Assembly (NCBI GenBank): GCA_900766135.1
Contig: CAAFUF010000043.1
Coordinates: 1-64,000, forward strand
DNA: 64,000 bases
Source: Paenibacillaceae bacterium
GTDB taxonomy: Bacteria > Bacillota > Bacilli > Paenibacillales > Paenibacillaceae
Direction: 5' to 3'
A model generated the notes under the pieces. The model was not told the origin of the DNA, did not search any database, and was given only the letters and a program-made list of their open reading frames with translations. Both the position numbers and the translations under genes were made by a program. Position 1 is the stretch's first letter. Each line of letters begins with the position of its first letter. Below are positions 42,389 through 50,812 of the stretch, piece after piece.

Positions 42389-43543
42389 CTATTCCCAATA
42401 CGACGGCCTGCCGACCTTCAAGCGGGCGAGGCCTTCCACGAAGAAATAGTCGCCGTAAATCAGCGGCACATCGATGTTGGTCCCCTGCGGGTAGTTGCTG
42501 GTCCCGTGCAGGATCAGGCCTTCTTCGGCCGGATCGTCCCAGGCACCGTAATGATCGTACAGCGACTTCAGGATGCGTTCGCCGCCCTCGCGGTACTTCG
42601 CCGCGTTTGCGGTCGTGCCCGCGGCCCCGTCTGTGCCGCCGAGCTTCTCCGCCAGTAGCAACAGCCCGCTGGCCGCGCAGGAACCGGCGGATGAGTCCCG
42701 CAGATCGCGCAGCGCTTCCGGCGCGCGGAAATCCCAAGCCGGTACCTCGTCTTCCGGCAGCTGGCTCAGGAAGAAGTCCGCCACCCGCTGCGCGGCGGAC
42801 AGATACTCCCGCTTGCCGGTGTGGTGGTAGCCCAGCGTCAAGCCGTAAATCGCCCAGGCCGCGCCGCGCGACCACGCCGATTCCGGCGCGTAACCTTGGC
42901 CGCCTTGCGGCCCAACCACCTCGCCCGTTACCGGGTCAAAGACCACGATATGATAAACCGAGCCGTCTTCGCGGACAAACTGCTCGAGCACCGTATCGAG
43001 ATGCGCTTCGGCCACATGGGCGAAACGGGGATCGCCGCTCTCGCGGGACGCCCAGAATAATAGCGGCAGGTTCATGCAGCAATCGATGATCGCCCACCCT
43101 TCGTTCCGCTCCCCGTCCTTCCACGGATTCCAGGCCCGAATATAACACCCCTTCAGATTGAAACGCGCCGCCAAATAGTTTGCGGCCTTCAGCGCGCGAA
43201 TCCGCGAGTCGCCGCTCCCTGTCAGCTTATAGGAAGCAATGCTGGTCAACGTCCACATAAATCCCAGATCGTGATCCAGCCGCACATAGCCGGCCAGCAC
43301 CGCGTCCAGCCGGGTCTCGCAGGCTTGCGCCAGCGCCTTCAGCTCCTCCTTGCCGCTTCCCTCGTACAGCAGCCACAGCAGCCCCGGCCAGAATCCCGCC
43401 GTCCACCAGGCCGGCTCGGCCAGCTCATAAACCCCGCCCTTACTGGCGTGCGGAAATCCGGAGCCGATTCTGGCCGCATTCCGCAGCGTTTTGTCCAGCG
43501 ACTTCCCCCAGGCTTCATCTACCCATGCCCTTCCGTTCTCCAT
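42389..43543 (-). CDS. GH88 unsaturated glucuronyl hydrolase
   Basis: ATG at 43543 follows GGAGGAG; an ATG six codons earlier lies before that site. The 384-residue product has an alpha/alpha-barrel with the family's two key Asp residues, near 92 in RLDHDLGFMW and near 154 in WAIIDCCMNLPLLFW. Bacillus UGL uses 88 and 149 as I recall. Further marks are QGYAPESAWSRGAAWAIYGL and HGTSNYPQGTNIDVPLIYGD. It would remove 4,5-unsaturated uronic acid from the ends of lyase products. It lacks a signal peptide and is the last gene of the uptake and degradation cluster, 22 bases after the lyase-like gene. Confidence 0.95.
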   Translation of the reverse strand: MENGRAWVDEAWGKSLDKTLRNAARIGSGFPHASKGGVYELAEPAWWTAGFWPGLLWLLYEGSGKEELKALAQACETRLDAVLAGYVRLDHDLGFMWTLTSIASYKLTGSGDSRIRALKAANYLAARFNLKGCYIRAWNPWKDGERNEGWAIIDCCMNLPLLFWASRESGDPRFAHVAEAHLDTVLEQFVREDGSVYHIVVFDPVTGEVVGPQGGQGYAPESAWSRGAAWAIYGLTLGYHHTGKREYLSAAQRVADFFLSQLPEDEVPAWDFRAPEALRDLRDSSAGSCAASGLLLLAEKLGGTDGAAGTTANAAKYREGGERILKSLYDHYGAWDDPAEEGLILHGTSNYPQGTNIDVPLIYGDYFFVEGLARLKVGRPSYWE

Positions 43544-43564
43544 ATAACTTCGCTCCTCCATCCC

Positions 43565-45394
43565 CTACTTCTCATGCGTGACGAATTGAAAAAGAAACTC
43601 CAGCTCAACCCCGGCCTCCGGCTGTCGCACCCGGAAATCCAGCGCGTACCAGACCGTGTCGTTCCCGTAATGATCCCGGTAGGTCCGTTCCGCAACCTCG
43701 AAGTCCAGCCGCTGCGGATCGTAATGCATCTCCAGCGTCAGCGCATCGCCGCCAGACCAACGCAGCAGCCCCAAGCCGGCAACCTCCGGCCGAATCGGGC
43801 TTACCAACCGCTCCGTCAGGTTTCCCGGCGCTTTCGCAAACCGGAAGTCGTCCCGCAGCGATAGGCTGGGCAGTTCCGTTTTGTTCCAATCCCACTTTCT
43901 CTTGAAGGAAAGCAGATTGTCGTCTCCATAAGCCCTGGACAGCTCCAGTTCCAAACCGCACGCTTCCTCCGACGTCTCGCACCGGATCACCGTAGCGGTT
44001 CTTTCGCTGCCAACCTGCTGCAAGCGGCCATCGATGATCGGAACGGAATGCCCTTGCGAACCGTTGCAATCATACCCATACCTGGCCTCGCCAAAATAAT
44101 CCCGCGTATATTCCCCGCACCCGAGATCGCACAAGAAAAATTCGCCCCCGCCGGCCAGCATGAAATGGCCCAAGTCGTTGTGGTTATGCGATTCGCCGTT
44201 ATGCCCGCCTTTCGCGGCAAAACCAAACGTTCCTCCCGCGGCGGTGAATCGCGAGATCAGCCAACCGGCGTCCTCAAACACAAAGTCGCCGTTCCTCCAC
44301 TCCGCCGCCCCCGCCGCAGCGCGGTCCCTCCAGATCAGGTTGCGCAGCGCCGGCGCCCACCGGCTGCAATGATCCTCGCGGTAGTCCGCATGGAGCGCAG
44401 CGGGCGGTGCTTCCACCTCCGCGTACCGCTCCGCGAGGTAATGCGATAACCCCGGGTGGACGCTGCCATGCGGCTGCGTATCGGAGAAGTTGGCGACCAG
44501 CCGGCCGCCTAGAAAGCTTTTTTGCTGAAAGCCGGCAATTCGCCGCACCTTGTCCTCCCGGAACCAGTCTCGCTGGCCCCCGCTTCGCGCAAGCAGCAGG
44601 TCGGCATAATAAACGAAATAGCCAAACCCGTAATTCCAGTATCCCAGCCCTTCCGGACAAGCCCCATCCTCGCCGAAGCCCTGCAAATAGAAGGTCATGC
44701 TGCGCTCGGTTCTCTCCAAAATGCGCGCCAGCCGGACATGATCCCGCTTCTCTTCCATCAACAACAGCGCAGCCGAACCGATCGAGCCGGCACAGACGGC
44801 CGACCAGTTGTTCGTGAGCTCCTCCCAGTGAAAAGGGCCTTTCTCGAGAAAAGGACGGAACAGCCGCTCCTCAACCAGCTCGGCGACCCGCACGCGCAGC
44901 AGCTCCGGCAGGCGCCCGGCGAACAGCAGGGACAACTCGGCCAGCGCAAACCCCGTCTCCGCCGAGAACAGGTCGATCGTCTCCGAGACCGGACGTTTTG
45001 CGTCCACGTGCGCGGGCAGGCACCAGGTGAACTCGCTGCATATCGCCCAGACGGCATCCCACAATGCCGCTTCGTACGTCGCCGACTCCGGTTCGAGCAG
45101 CGACAGAAAGGCGAAGGTGTTGAGCCGCCGCCTCTTCTCAAAATAAACCCGCTCATACTCCAACCGCGATCCCTGCACGGCAAATAAGGAAAACAGCGAA
45201 TAGGTCAGCTCCTCCGCCGGGGAGGTTAACAGTCGTTCCCCCTCGGCCCGGTTCGCTTCCAGCTCAGCTCCGGCGTCCGGCGCCTCGCGCAGCGACTTCC
45301 AGAACGCCGCCCCGCCGCCTGCCGGATAATAATCGTCCGCCCTCAAGGGGGACAGGCCTTCGGCCAGTTTCTCCCATCCGTCTAGATCTGTCAT
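43565..45394 (-). CDS. heparinase II/III-like polysaccharide lyase, cytoplasmic
   Basis: The product is 609 residues. The N-terminal alpha/alpha-toroid holds ELTNNWSAVCAGSIG, the Asn-containing site typical of these lyases, and CPEGLGYWNYGFGYFVYYAD with candidate catalytic Tyr. The C-terminal beta-sandwich (heparinase II/III domain) has AAKGGHNGESHNHNDLGHFM with the conserved His residues. No signal peptide is seen, so it should cut imported oligosaccharides by beta-elimination and give the unsaturated ends used by the GH88 enzyme next door. The exact lyase family and the glycan cannot be fixed by eye. AAGGAGGAGAG precedes ATG. Confidence 0.9.
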   Translation of the reverse strand: MTDLDGWEKLAEGLSPLRADDYYPAGGGAAFWKSLREAPDAGAELEANRAEGERLLTSPAEELTYSLFSLFAVQGSRLEYERVYFEKRRRLNTFAFLSLLEPESATYEAALWDAVWAICSEFTWCLPAHVDAKRPVSETIDLFSAETGFALAELSLLFAGRLPELLRVRVAELVEERLFRPFLEKGPFHWEELTNNWSAVCAGSIGSAALLLMEEKRDHVRLARILERTERSMTFYLQGFGEDGACPEGLGYWNYGFGYFVYYADLLLARSGGQRDWFREDKVRRIAGFQQKSFLGGRLVANFSDTQPHGSVHPGLSHYLAERYAEVEAPPAALHADYREDHCSRWAPALRNLIWRDRAAAGAAEWRNGDFVFEDAGWLISRFTAAGGTFGFAAKGGHNGESHNHNDLGHFMLAGGGEFFLCDLGCGEYTRDYFGEARYGYDCNGSQGHSVPIIDGRLQQVGSERTATVIRCETSEEACGLELELSRAYGDDNLLSFKRKWDWNKTELPSLSLRDDFRFAKAPGNLTERLVSPIRPEVAGLGLLRWSGGDALTLEMHYDPQRLDFEVAERTYRDHYGNDTVWYALDFRVRQPEAGVELEFLFQFVTHEK

Positions 45395-45433
45395 CGACTC
45401 TCCTCCTTCCGCCGCAATATGAAGCGGCGCGAA

Positions 45434-47272
45434 CTACTCCAACTCGATGCGTATTTCATTCCCCTGGCAGGTGGTTAAGACGATCTCCCGCTCCCCGATC
45501 ACGACGCCCAACGATTCGGGCGTAACCGGCTGCCAGGACGCTCCCGGCGACGGGTCGCCGTAAACGGCCGCCGCCAGCAAATGGACTCCCGGTTCCAGGG
45601 AAGTCTGAAGCGTCGGCAGGACGGTGCGCGGATGCAGCACGTTGGTATTGGCGTTCGGGCGGATCAGTTCGGCCGTCCGGTAGCCCCGCAGGTTCAGCAC
45701 CCCGCTTGCTCCATAAGGGCTTGCCGCCCCGGCCGCCGCCCGGCCCGCTTCCGTCCGTTCCGTCAGCTCCGTCTCCATCCCCAGGGCAAACCCGCCCTCC
45801 GCAGCATCAAGCGGACGCCCGGTTGCAACCCGGTGAATCCGTACATGCCAGGGGAGTCCGGCCACGATCCAGGTGCGTACCTCCACGTCGGACCAAGGCT
45901 TCCATAACGCAACCAGCACGTTATCCCGGATCGACGTATCCAGGTTGCGTCGTCTGACCCGGTACAGGTTATCCCCCCGTTCGCTGAGCGCCAGCATGGA
46001 ATCGTACGCGCCTTGGGACAATCCCCATTCCGCGCGCGGGACGCTAAACCCGAACCCGGTGGAATACACGAACTTCTCGTATTTGGCCGAGGTATGGGTA
46101 TGCTCGTTCGTGCCGCGATGGCCGGCGTTGAAGGCCGCTACATGGCCGGTTGCAGAGTCGCGGGCGAGCACGAGATGGGCCGTGCGCTGGATCGACAGCG
46201 CCGGAAGCTCCGGCAGCGGCAGCTCCTCCGCCGTCCAGAACGGATGATCCTCCGGTAAAGCCAGCGGCAGAAACGCCTTGAGCGCCCAATACGGCGAGCC
46301 CGGCGAATTGTAGTTCTCCGCCATCACCAGATTCGGATAGGCGTAACCCACCGTAAGGAGCCCGTCGGAACTCCGAATCGGCTGGTTTAACCACCAGCGC
46401 AAATTGCGCAGCACAAGCCCCTTCAACACGCCGGCCGGGAACCCCTCCACACCGGCGTAGGCCAGCGCGCTCCAGAACGCGGATTGAGCGAAACGATACG
46501 CCAGGCTGCGCCCGTACGGCAACGCTGCTCCGTCCGGTGCGAACCAGGCCAGGAAATCGCCGGCGAACGCTGCAGCGCGTTCCTTAAACACGCGTGAACG
46601 CTTGGGATCCTCTTCTTCCATCATACTCGCATAGAGCAGTCCGTAATAGTGGAACGCAAACGGAACGTAATAGTCGCTATGTCCCCCGATGCCGTCGCTG
46701 TACCAGCCGTCTTCCAGATAGAAGGCGTCCAGCCGGTCCAAGTTCCGCTCCAGCTGCTTCGCATCGTAAGGCAAGCCGGTTTTGCGGAATCCCACGTTCA
46801 CCAGCACGTGAAAGAATAACCAATTGCAGTCGTAACACGGGTGTCGGTTGATTTGATTCAGCCAACGGTACAGCCTCTCGCGCTCCTCCGGGCGGAGCGG
46901 TTCCCAGATCTGCTCCGGGATCAGCGCCAGCGCGTAGCCGAAGACCGCCATCTCGACGAGCCGCTGATCATAATCGCTCACCTCGCCCCAATACTCCTCA
47001 TGCTCCGGGTTCGTGCCGGAGCGAATGCCGTCCAGAACGATCTCCCATAACTCACTGGAACCTCCCCTTGCCAGCAGAGGAACCAGTCCCCACAGCACCC
47101 GGGAGAATCCTTCCATCCCCGCCACGGTCGCCGGGTAGGATACCCCGCTCCCCCCAAGCGGGAGCCGGGCGCCGCCCCGGCTGTAGAACGGCCGGAGAGG
47201 ACTCACCAGCCGCTCCAAAACGTTTGCCATGTCGTTTCGCGTTTGGAGCGGAAAATCGACGGTCGTTTTCAT
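45434..47272 (-). CDS. DUF2264 family glycan-active protein
   Basis: The product is 612 residues and matches the DUF2264 layout: RNDMANVLERLVSPLRPFYS, VSYPATVAGMEGFSRVLWGL, DYDQRLVEMAVFGYALALIP, HPCYDCNWLFFHVLVNVGFR, YLEDGWYSDGIGGHSDYYVP, and a beta-rich end after about 400. I recall that some members are glycoside hydrolases (GH154) acting on glucuronic acid; that would suit this cluster. There is no signal peptide. It is the first enzyme gene after the permeases, with AGAAGGAG before ATG. Confidence 0.88.
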   Translation of the reverse strand: MKTTVDFPLQTRNDMANVLERLVSPLRPFYSRGGARLPLGGSGVSYPATVAGMEGFSRVLWGLVPLLARGGSSELWEIVLDGIRSGTNPEHEEYWGEVSDYDQRLVEMAVFGYALALIPEQIWEPLRPEERERLYRWLNQINRHPCYDCNWLFFHVLVNVGFRKTGLPYDAKQLERNLDRLDAFYLEDGWYSDGIGGHSDYYVPFAFHYYGLLYASMMEEEDPKRSRVFKERAAAFAGDFLAWFAPDGAALPYGRSLAYRFAQSAFWSALAYAGVEGFPAGVLKGLVLRNLRWWLNQPIRSSDGLLTVGYAYPNLVMAENYNSPGSPYWALKAFLPLALPEDHPFWTAEELPLPELPALSIQRTAHLVLARDSATGHVAAFNAGHRGTNEHTHTSAKYEKFVYSTGFGFSVPRAEWGLSQGAYDSMLALSERGDNLYRVRRRNLDTSIRDNVLVALWKPWSDVEVRTWIVAGLPWHVRIHRVATGRPLDAAEGGFALGMETELTERTEAGRAAAGAASPYGASGVLNLRGYRTAELIRPNANTNVLHPRTVLPTLQTSLEPGVHLLAAAVYGDPSPGASWQPVTPESLGVVIGEREIVLTTCQGNEIRIELE

Positions 47273-47299
47273 TTCGTCAGCTCCTTCTTTCCGAGATAA

Positions 47300-48139
47300 C
47301 TACCCCTTGATGCCGGACGAGGCCACGCCCTGTACGAAATACTTCTGCAGTGCGAGGAAAACGATCAGCACGGGAATGATGGATACGACGCTGGCCGCCA
47401 TGATTAAGCCATATTCGGCGGAATACTGCGTAATGAACATCCGCAACCCGATTTGGATCGTTTTGAGTTCCGTCTTGGTCAAATAAATCATCGGTCCGAG
47501 AAAATCGTTCCACGTATTCACGAATGTAAAAATCGTCAGCGTAGACAACGCCGGCTTGGAGAGCGGAAGCATGATTCTCCCCCAGATGCCGTATTCGCTA
47601 AGTCCGTCGATACGAGCCGCTTCGCATAGCTCATCGGGAATGCTCTGGTAGAACTGACGCATCAAGAAGACGCCAAACGCCGAGAAGGCTTGCAGAAAAA
47701 TGATCGCGAGATGGGTGTTGTTCAGCCCCATGGAACGCATCATGATAAACTGCGGAACCATGTAAGCTTGCCACGGAATGGCGATCGTCGCGATATAGCC
47801 GAGAAACAGCAGGTTTCTCCCTTTGAACCGCAGCTTCGAAAAAGCATAGGCGGCGAAACTGGAAGTCAGCAGTTGCAGCACGGTGACAATAATGGACAGC
47901 TTTGCCGTGTTATAGATAAATCGGCCGAGTGGAATCCGCGTCCAAATTTCCGCATAGTTGAGCCATCGGGGCGCATCCGGGATCCACTGCATCGGGAACG
48001 AAAAGACGTCCTTATTCAGCTTCAGCGAGGACGAGAGCATCCACGCGTAGGGAACGAGCATACACAGAACGACCACCGCGAGCACCAGGTACGCAAAAAT
48101 CTTGGCGACGGTTTTGGCTTGTTTGTTGGCTCCTGTCAT
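47300..48139 (-). CDS. carbohydrate ABC permease (MalG type)
   Basis: The product is 279 residues with six membrane helices, the MalG EAA loop (LCEAARIDGLSEYGIWGRIM) and the common C-terminus QKYFVQGVASSGIKG. GGAGGATG precedes ATG, 12 bases after the partner permease. It forms the second half of the channel for the oligosaccharide used by the enzymes encoded after it. No ATPase is in the cluster, so a shared MsmX-like ATPase is expected elsewhere. Confidence 0.96.
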   Translation of the reverse strand: MTGANKQAKTVAKIFAYLVLAVVVLCMLVPYAWMLSSSLKLNKDVFSFPMQWIPDAPRWLNYAEIWTRIPLGRFIYNTAKLSIIVTVLQLLTSSFAAYAFSKLRFKGRNLLFLGYIATIAIPWQAYMVPQFIMMRSMGLNNTHLAIIFLQAFSAFGVFLMRQFYQSIPDELCEAARIDGLSEYGIWGRIMLPLSKPALSTLTIFTFVNTWNDFLGPMIYLTKTELKTIQIGLRMFITQYSAEYGLIMAASVVSIIPVLIVFLALQKYFVQGVASSGIKG

Positions 48140-48151
48140 TTGGGCATCCTC

Positions 48152-49090
48152 CTATTGTCCGTACTTCTTCTCGCCCTGGAACTGAATCAGGGTAATGCCC
48201 AGAACGAGCAGGAACAACACGATCGCCATGGCGCTGGCGTACCCGTAATCCAGCGAGCGGAACGCGGTGTTGTAGATTTGATAGACAAGTACCCGGGTCG
48301 AGTCGTTCAGCTGGTTATCGGCACCGGCAAACAGGTTGATGAACACGTCGTACACCTTAAACGAGTTGATGATCAGGATCATCAGCACAAAGAACGTCGT
48401 CGGTGCGAGCTGCGGAATGGTCACGTTGACAAATCTCTTCCACGGGCCGGCCCCGTCCAGCTCGGCGGCTTCGTACAGCTCGGGATTCACGCCCTGCAGC
48501 CCCGCCAAATAAATCACCATATAGTAACCCATATTTTTCCATACGGTGAACAGGACGACCGTAAACATCGCCCAGTCTTTGTCTGCGGCCCAGCGGGGCA
48601 AATCCTCGATCGGAACGCCGGTAATGGTATGCAAGATGTTGTTGATCGGCCCCATGGTCGGGCTGAATACGAAATTCCAAACGGCCGCCACCGCGACCAG
48701 CGAGGCGACATACGGAAAGAAGAACACGGTCCGCATCAAGTTGCGCCCGAGCAGCTTCTGATTTAGCAGAATCGCCAGCCCCAACGCGCAGATCATGGTC
48801 ACCGGCACGACGCCGACCGTATAAAGAATGGTGTTCCAAAAAGCTTTGTGGAAGGTGCTGTCCTGGAGCAGCCGGGCAAAGTTGCGCAGCCCCACGTACT
48901 CCATCGGATTAGCCCCGTCCCATTTCACGAAGGCGAGAACAAACGCATAAATCATCGGCACCAGCGTAAATACGGAAAAGCCGATGAAGTTGGGGGCAAT
49001 AAAGCTGTACGCCACCAAATGATCCTTCACGCTTTTGGACATCGCGCTTCTTTTTACCGCTTCGTTTCCTAACACGGGTTCATTCTGCAT
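48152..49090 (-). CDS. carbohydrate ABC permease (MalF type)
   Basis: The product is 312 residues with six membrane helices. The first, at about 28-50, is YSFIAPNFIGFSVFTLVPMI; the EAA loop near 213 is YEAAELDGAGPWKRFVNVTI. The N-terminal cytoplasmic tail is short. GGAGGAGAGATC precedes ATG. It follows the binding-protein gene after a terminator-like hairpin, so its level may be lower than that of the binding protein, a common pattern in such operons. Confidence 0.96.
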   Translation of the reverse strand: MQNEPVLGNEAVKRSAMSKSVKDHLVAYSFIAPNFIGFSVFTLVPMIYAFVLAFVKWDGANPMEYVGLRNFARLLQDSTFHKAFWNTILYTVGVVPVTMICALGLAILLNQKLLGRNLMRTVFFFPYVASLVAVAAVWNFVFSPTMGPINNILHTITGVPIEDLPRWAADKDWAMFTVVLFTVWKNMGYYMVIYLAGLQGVNPELYEAAELDGAGPWKRFVNVTIPQLAPTTFFVLMILIINSFKVYDVFINLFAGADNQLNDSTRVLVYQIYNTAFRSLDYGYASAMAIVLFLLVLGITLIQFQGEKKYGQ

Positions 49091-49126
49091 GATCTCTCCT
49101 CCAAACCTACATGTGCTAGAGAATTC

Positions 49127-49154
49127 GGAAAAAAGAGCGGGCTCTTAAGCCCGC
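49127..49154 (-). terminator. attenuating hairpin between binding protein and permease genes
   Basis: GCGGGCT and AGCCCGC pair around a four-base loop and are followed on the minus strand by CTCTTTTTTCCG. It lies between the binding-protein stop (49191) and the permease start (49090), so it likely reduces read-through instead of ending the operon. Confidence 0.75.
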
Positions 49155-49190
49155 CCCTGGCAGCATCGGAATGTTATGCAAGTTCAGCCA

Positions 49191-50534
49191 TTAATTATCG
49201 AGCGCCTCTTGGACCCGTTTCTCCATATCCGCCAGACCTTCGTCGATGGTGGCATTTTTCGTCATGATATTATCGTGCGCCTCGTTCAGGATGACCTCGA
49301 TATCCGCGCTCTTCTCGTGCAACGGCATTTCCAGGTAGGTTCTTTCCGTCGTCAAAGCCGCTTTGCTGTTCTCGTCCGTCGGGAACCCATCGATGGATGC
49401 GATGGAGTTGACGACTTCATCGTTTTTGATCGCCGGAATCGTGCCTGTCGAAGCAATCACCGCTGCGCCATCTTCTCCCGTGACGAATTTCAGGAAATCC
49501 AAGGCGGCTTCTTTGTTGGCGGACTTTTGGTTCACGGCCAGGGAAGTGATCGTGCCTAGCGTCGTACCGGCTTTCACGCCGTCCGGATGCGGATATTTCA
49601 CGATTCCCCAGTTTTTGGCCTGGGACTCGCCGCTCTTCACCTTATCGATTTGCGTGGCGATAAACCAGCTGCCCATGTTCATCATGGCAACGGAGTTATT
49701 GTAGAAGACGCCGGAATAGTGGGTGCTGGAAGTCTTCAGCGTGGCGTAATCCATCACGATGCCGTCGTCCTGCTCCTTCAGAATGCGTTCATAAACCGGC
49801 TTCAGGAAGGCATATTTCCCATCGACGATAGTGTTCTGCCCGTCCAGGATGCCGAACAGTTGTACCGCGCTGCGCCAAGTGTGGTAATGGGCACCGTATA
49901 CTTTTTCCGAGCCGCTGCCGGACGTCATTTTACGGGCCAACTCGTCGTATTGATCCAGCGTCATATCGTTGGTCGGATAAGGTACGCCCGCTTTATCGAA
50001 CAAATCCTTGTTGTAGTAAACGATCCAGAAGTCGCTGCGGAAAGGCAGGGCGTACACGTCGCCGTTCATTTGAATCTGCTCTACGGTCCCGCCGTAAAGG
50101 GAAGTGTCGATCCCTTGCCCGTCGATGAACCCCTTCAGCGGTTCCAAATGGTTCTGCTTCACCAGGTTGGCATAACCCGGAATATCCTTGATCGTCAGAA
50201 TATCCAGGTCCGCGCCGCCGGAGAGCTGCGTGCTGAGCATCGTCATGTAGTCGGTGGAGCCCAGGTCGACATATTCGATCGTTACGTTCGGATGGTCTTT
50301 CTTATAAGCATCGATCAATGGCTGATAATAAGCGGTCGCTTCCCAGTCCCATAACGCCCATTTCAGCGTGACGGGTTCATCGCTCTTCTCGGTGGAAACG
50401 CTTGCAGAATTGCTCGTCTGAGGATCGGCCGTAGACGTTTTGCCCGAATTTCCGTTATTGCCGGAACATCCGGCGAGCAGACCTATGAGGAGAACTGCCG
50501 CCAAGGTAAAACCGAATACTTTCTTTCGTCTCAT
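49191..50534 (-). CDS. sugar ABC solute-binding lipoprotein (family 1)
   Basis: ATG at 50534 lies seven bases after AAAAGGGG; a TTG two codons earlier is less likely. The 447-residue product has a lipoprotein signal (FTLAAVLLIGLLAGC) and an Asn/Ser/Thr linker. The family-1 binding fold reads TLKWALWDWEATAYYQPLID, NVTIEYVDLGSTDYMTMLST and LSGGADLDILTIKDIPGYAN. It captures the oligosaccharide for the permeases and is the first gene of the minus-strand cluster, divergent from the kinase gene at 50813. Confidence 0.95.
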   Translation of the reverse strand: MRRKKVFGFTLAAVLLIGLLAGCSGNNGNSGKTSTADPQTSNSASVSTEKSDEPVTLKWALWDWEATAYYQPLIDAYKKDHPNVTIEYVDLGSTDYMTMLSTQLSGGADLDILTIKDIPGYANLVKQNHLEPLKGFIDGQGIDTSLYGGTVEQIQMNGDVYALPFRSDFWIVYYNKDLFDKAGVPYPTNDMTLDQYDELARKMTSGSGSEKVYGAHYHTWRSAVQLFGILDGQNTIVDGKYAFLKPVYERILKEQDDGIVMDYATLKTSSTHYSGVFYNNSVAMMNMGSWFIATQIDKVKSGESQAKNWGIVKYPHPDGVKAGTTLGTITSLAVNQKSANKEAALDFLKFVTGEDGAAVIASTGTIPAIKNDEVVNSIASIDGFPTDENSKAALTTERTYLEMPLHEKSADIEVILNEAHDNIMTKNATIDEGLADMEKRVQEALDN

Positions 50535-50812
50535 CTTCAAACCCCTTTTCCTCCTGTTTTGAACGCCCGGATCGGCATCGCCAAATCCTTAGGTACATGG
50601 TAACGAAATTCCGAATGAAAGGGCATACATTTTTGCGTTCTTTTCCTACACTTTTCTATTCGCTTCTTCAACAAACCGGCGGAAAGCTGTAAAATCATAC
50701 TCAAAAGATGTAAAAATGGTTGTTTATGATTCAAGCCGCTGCCAGTCAGGCCAACTCATGGTATTGTAGTTTATAATCGGTTCATACCCGCAGTGATCTT
50801 GCTTCCGACGAG

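Noticed and set aside
44274..44660. Minus-strand frame of 128 codons inside the lyase gene
   Set aside because: It is an out-of-frame shadow of the heparinase II/III-like gene on the same strand.
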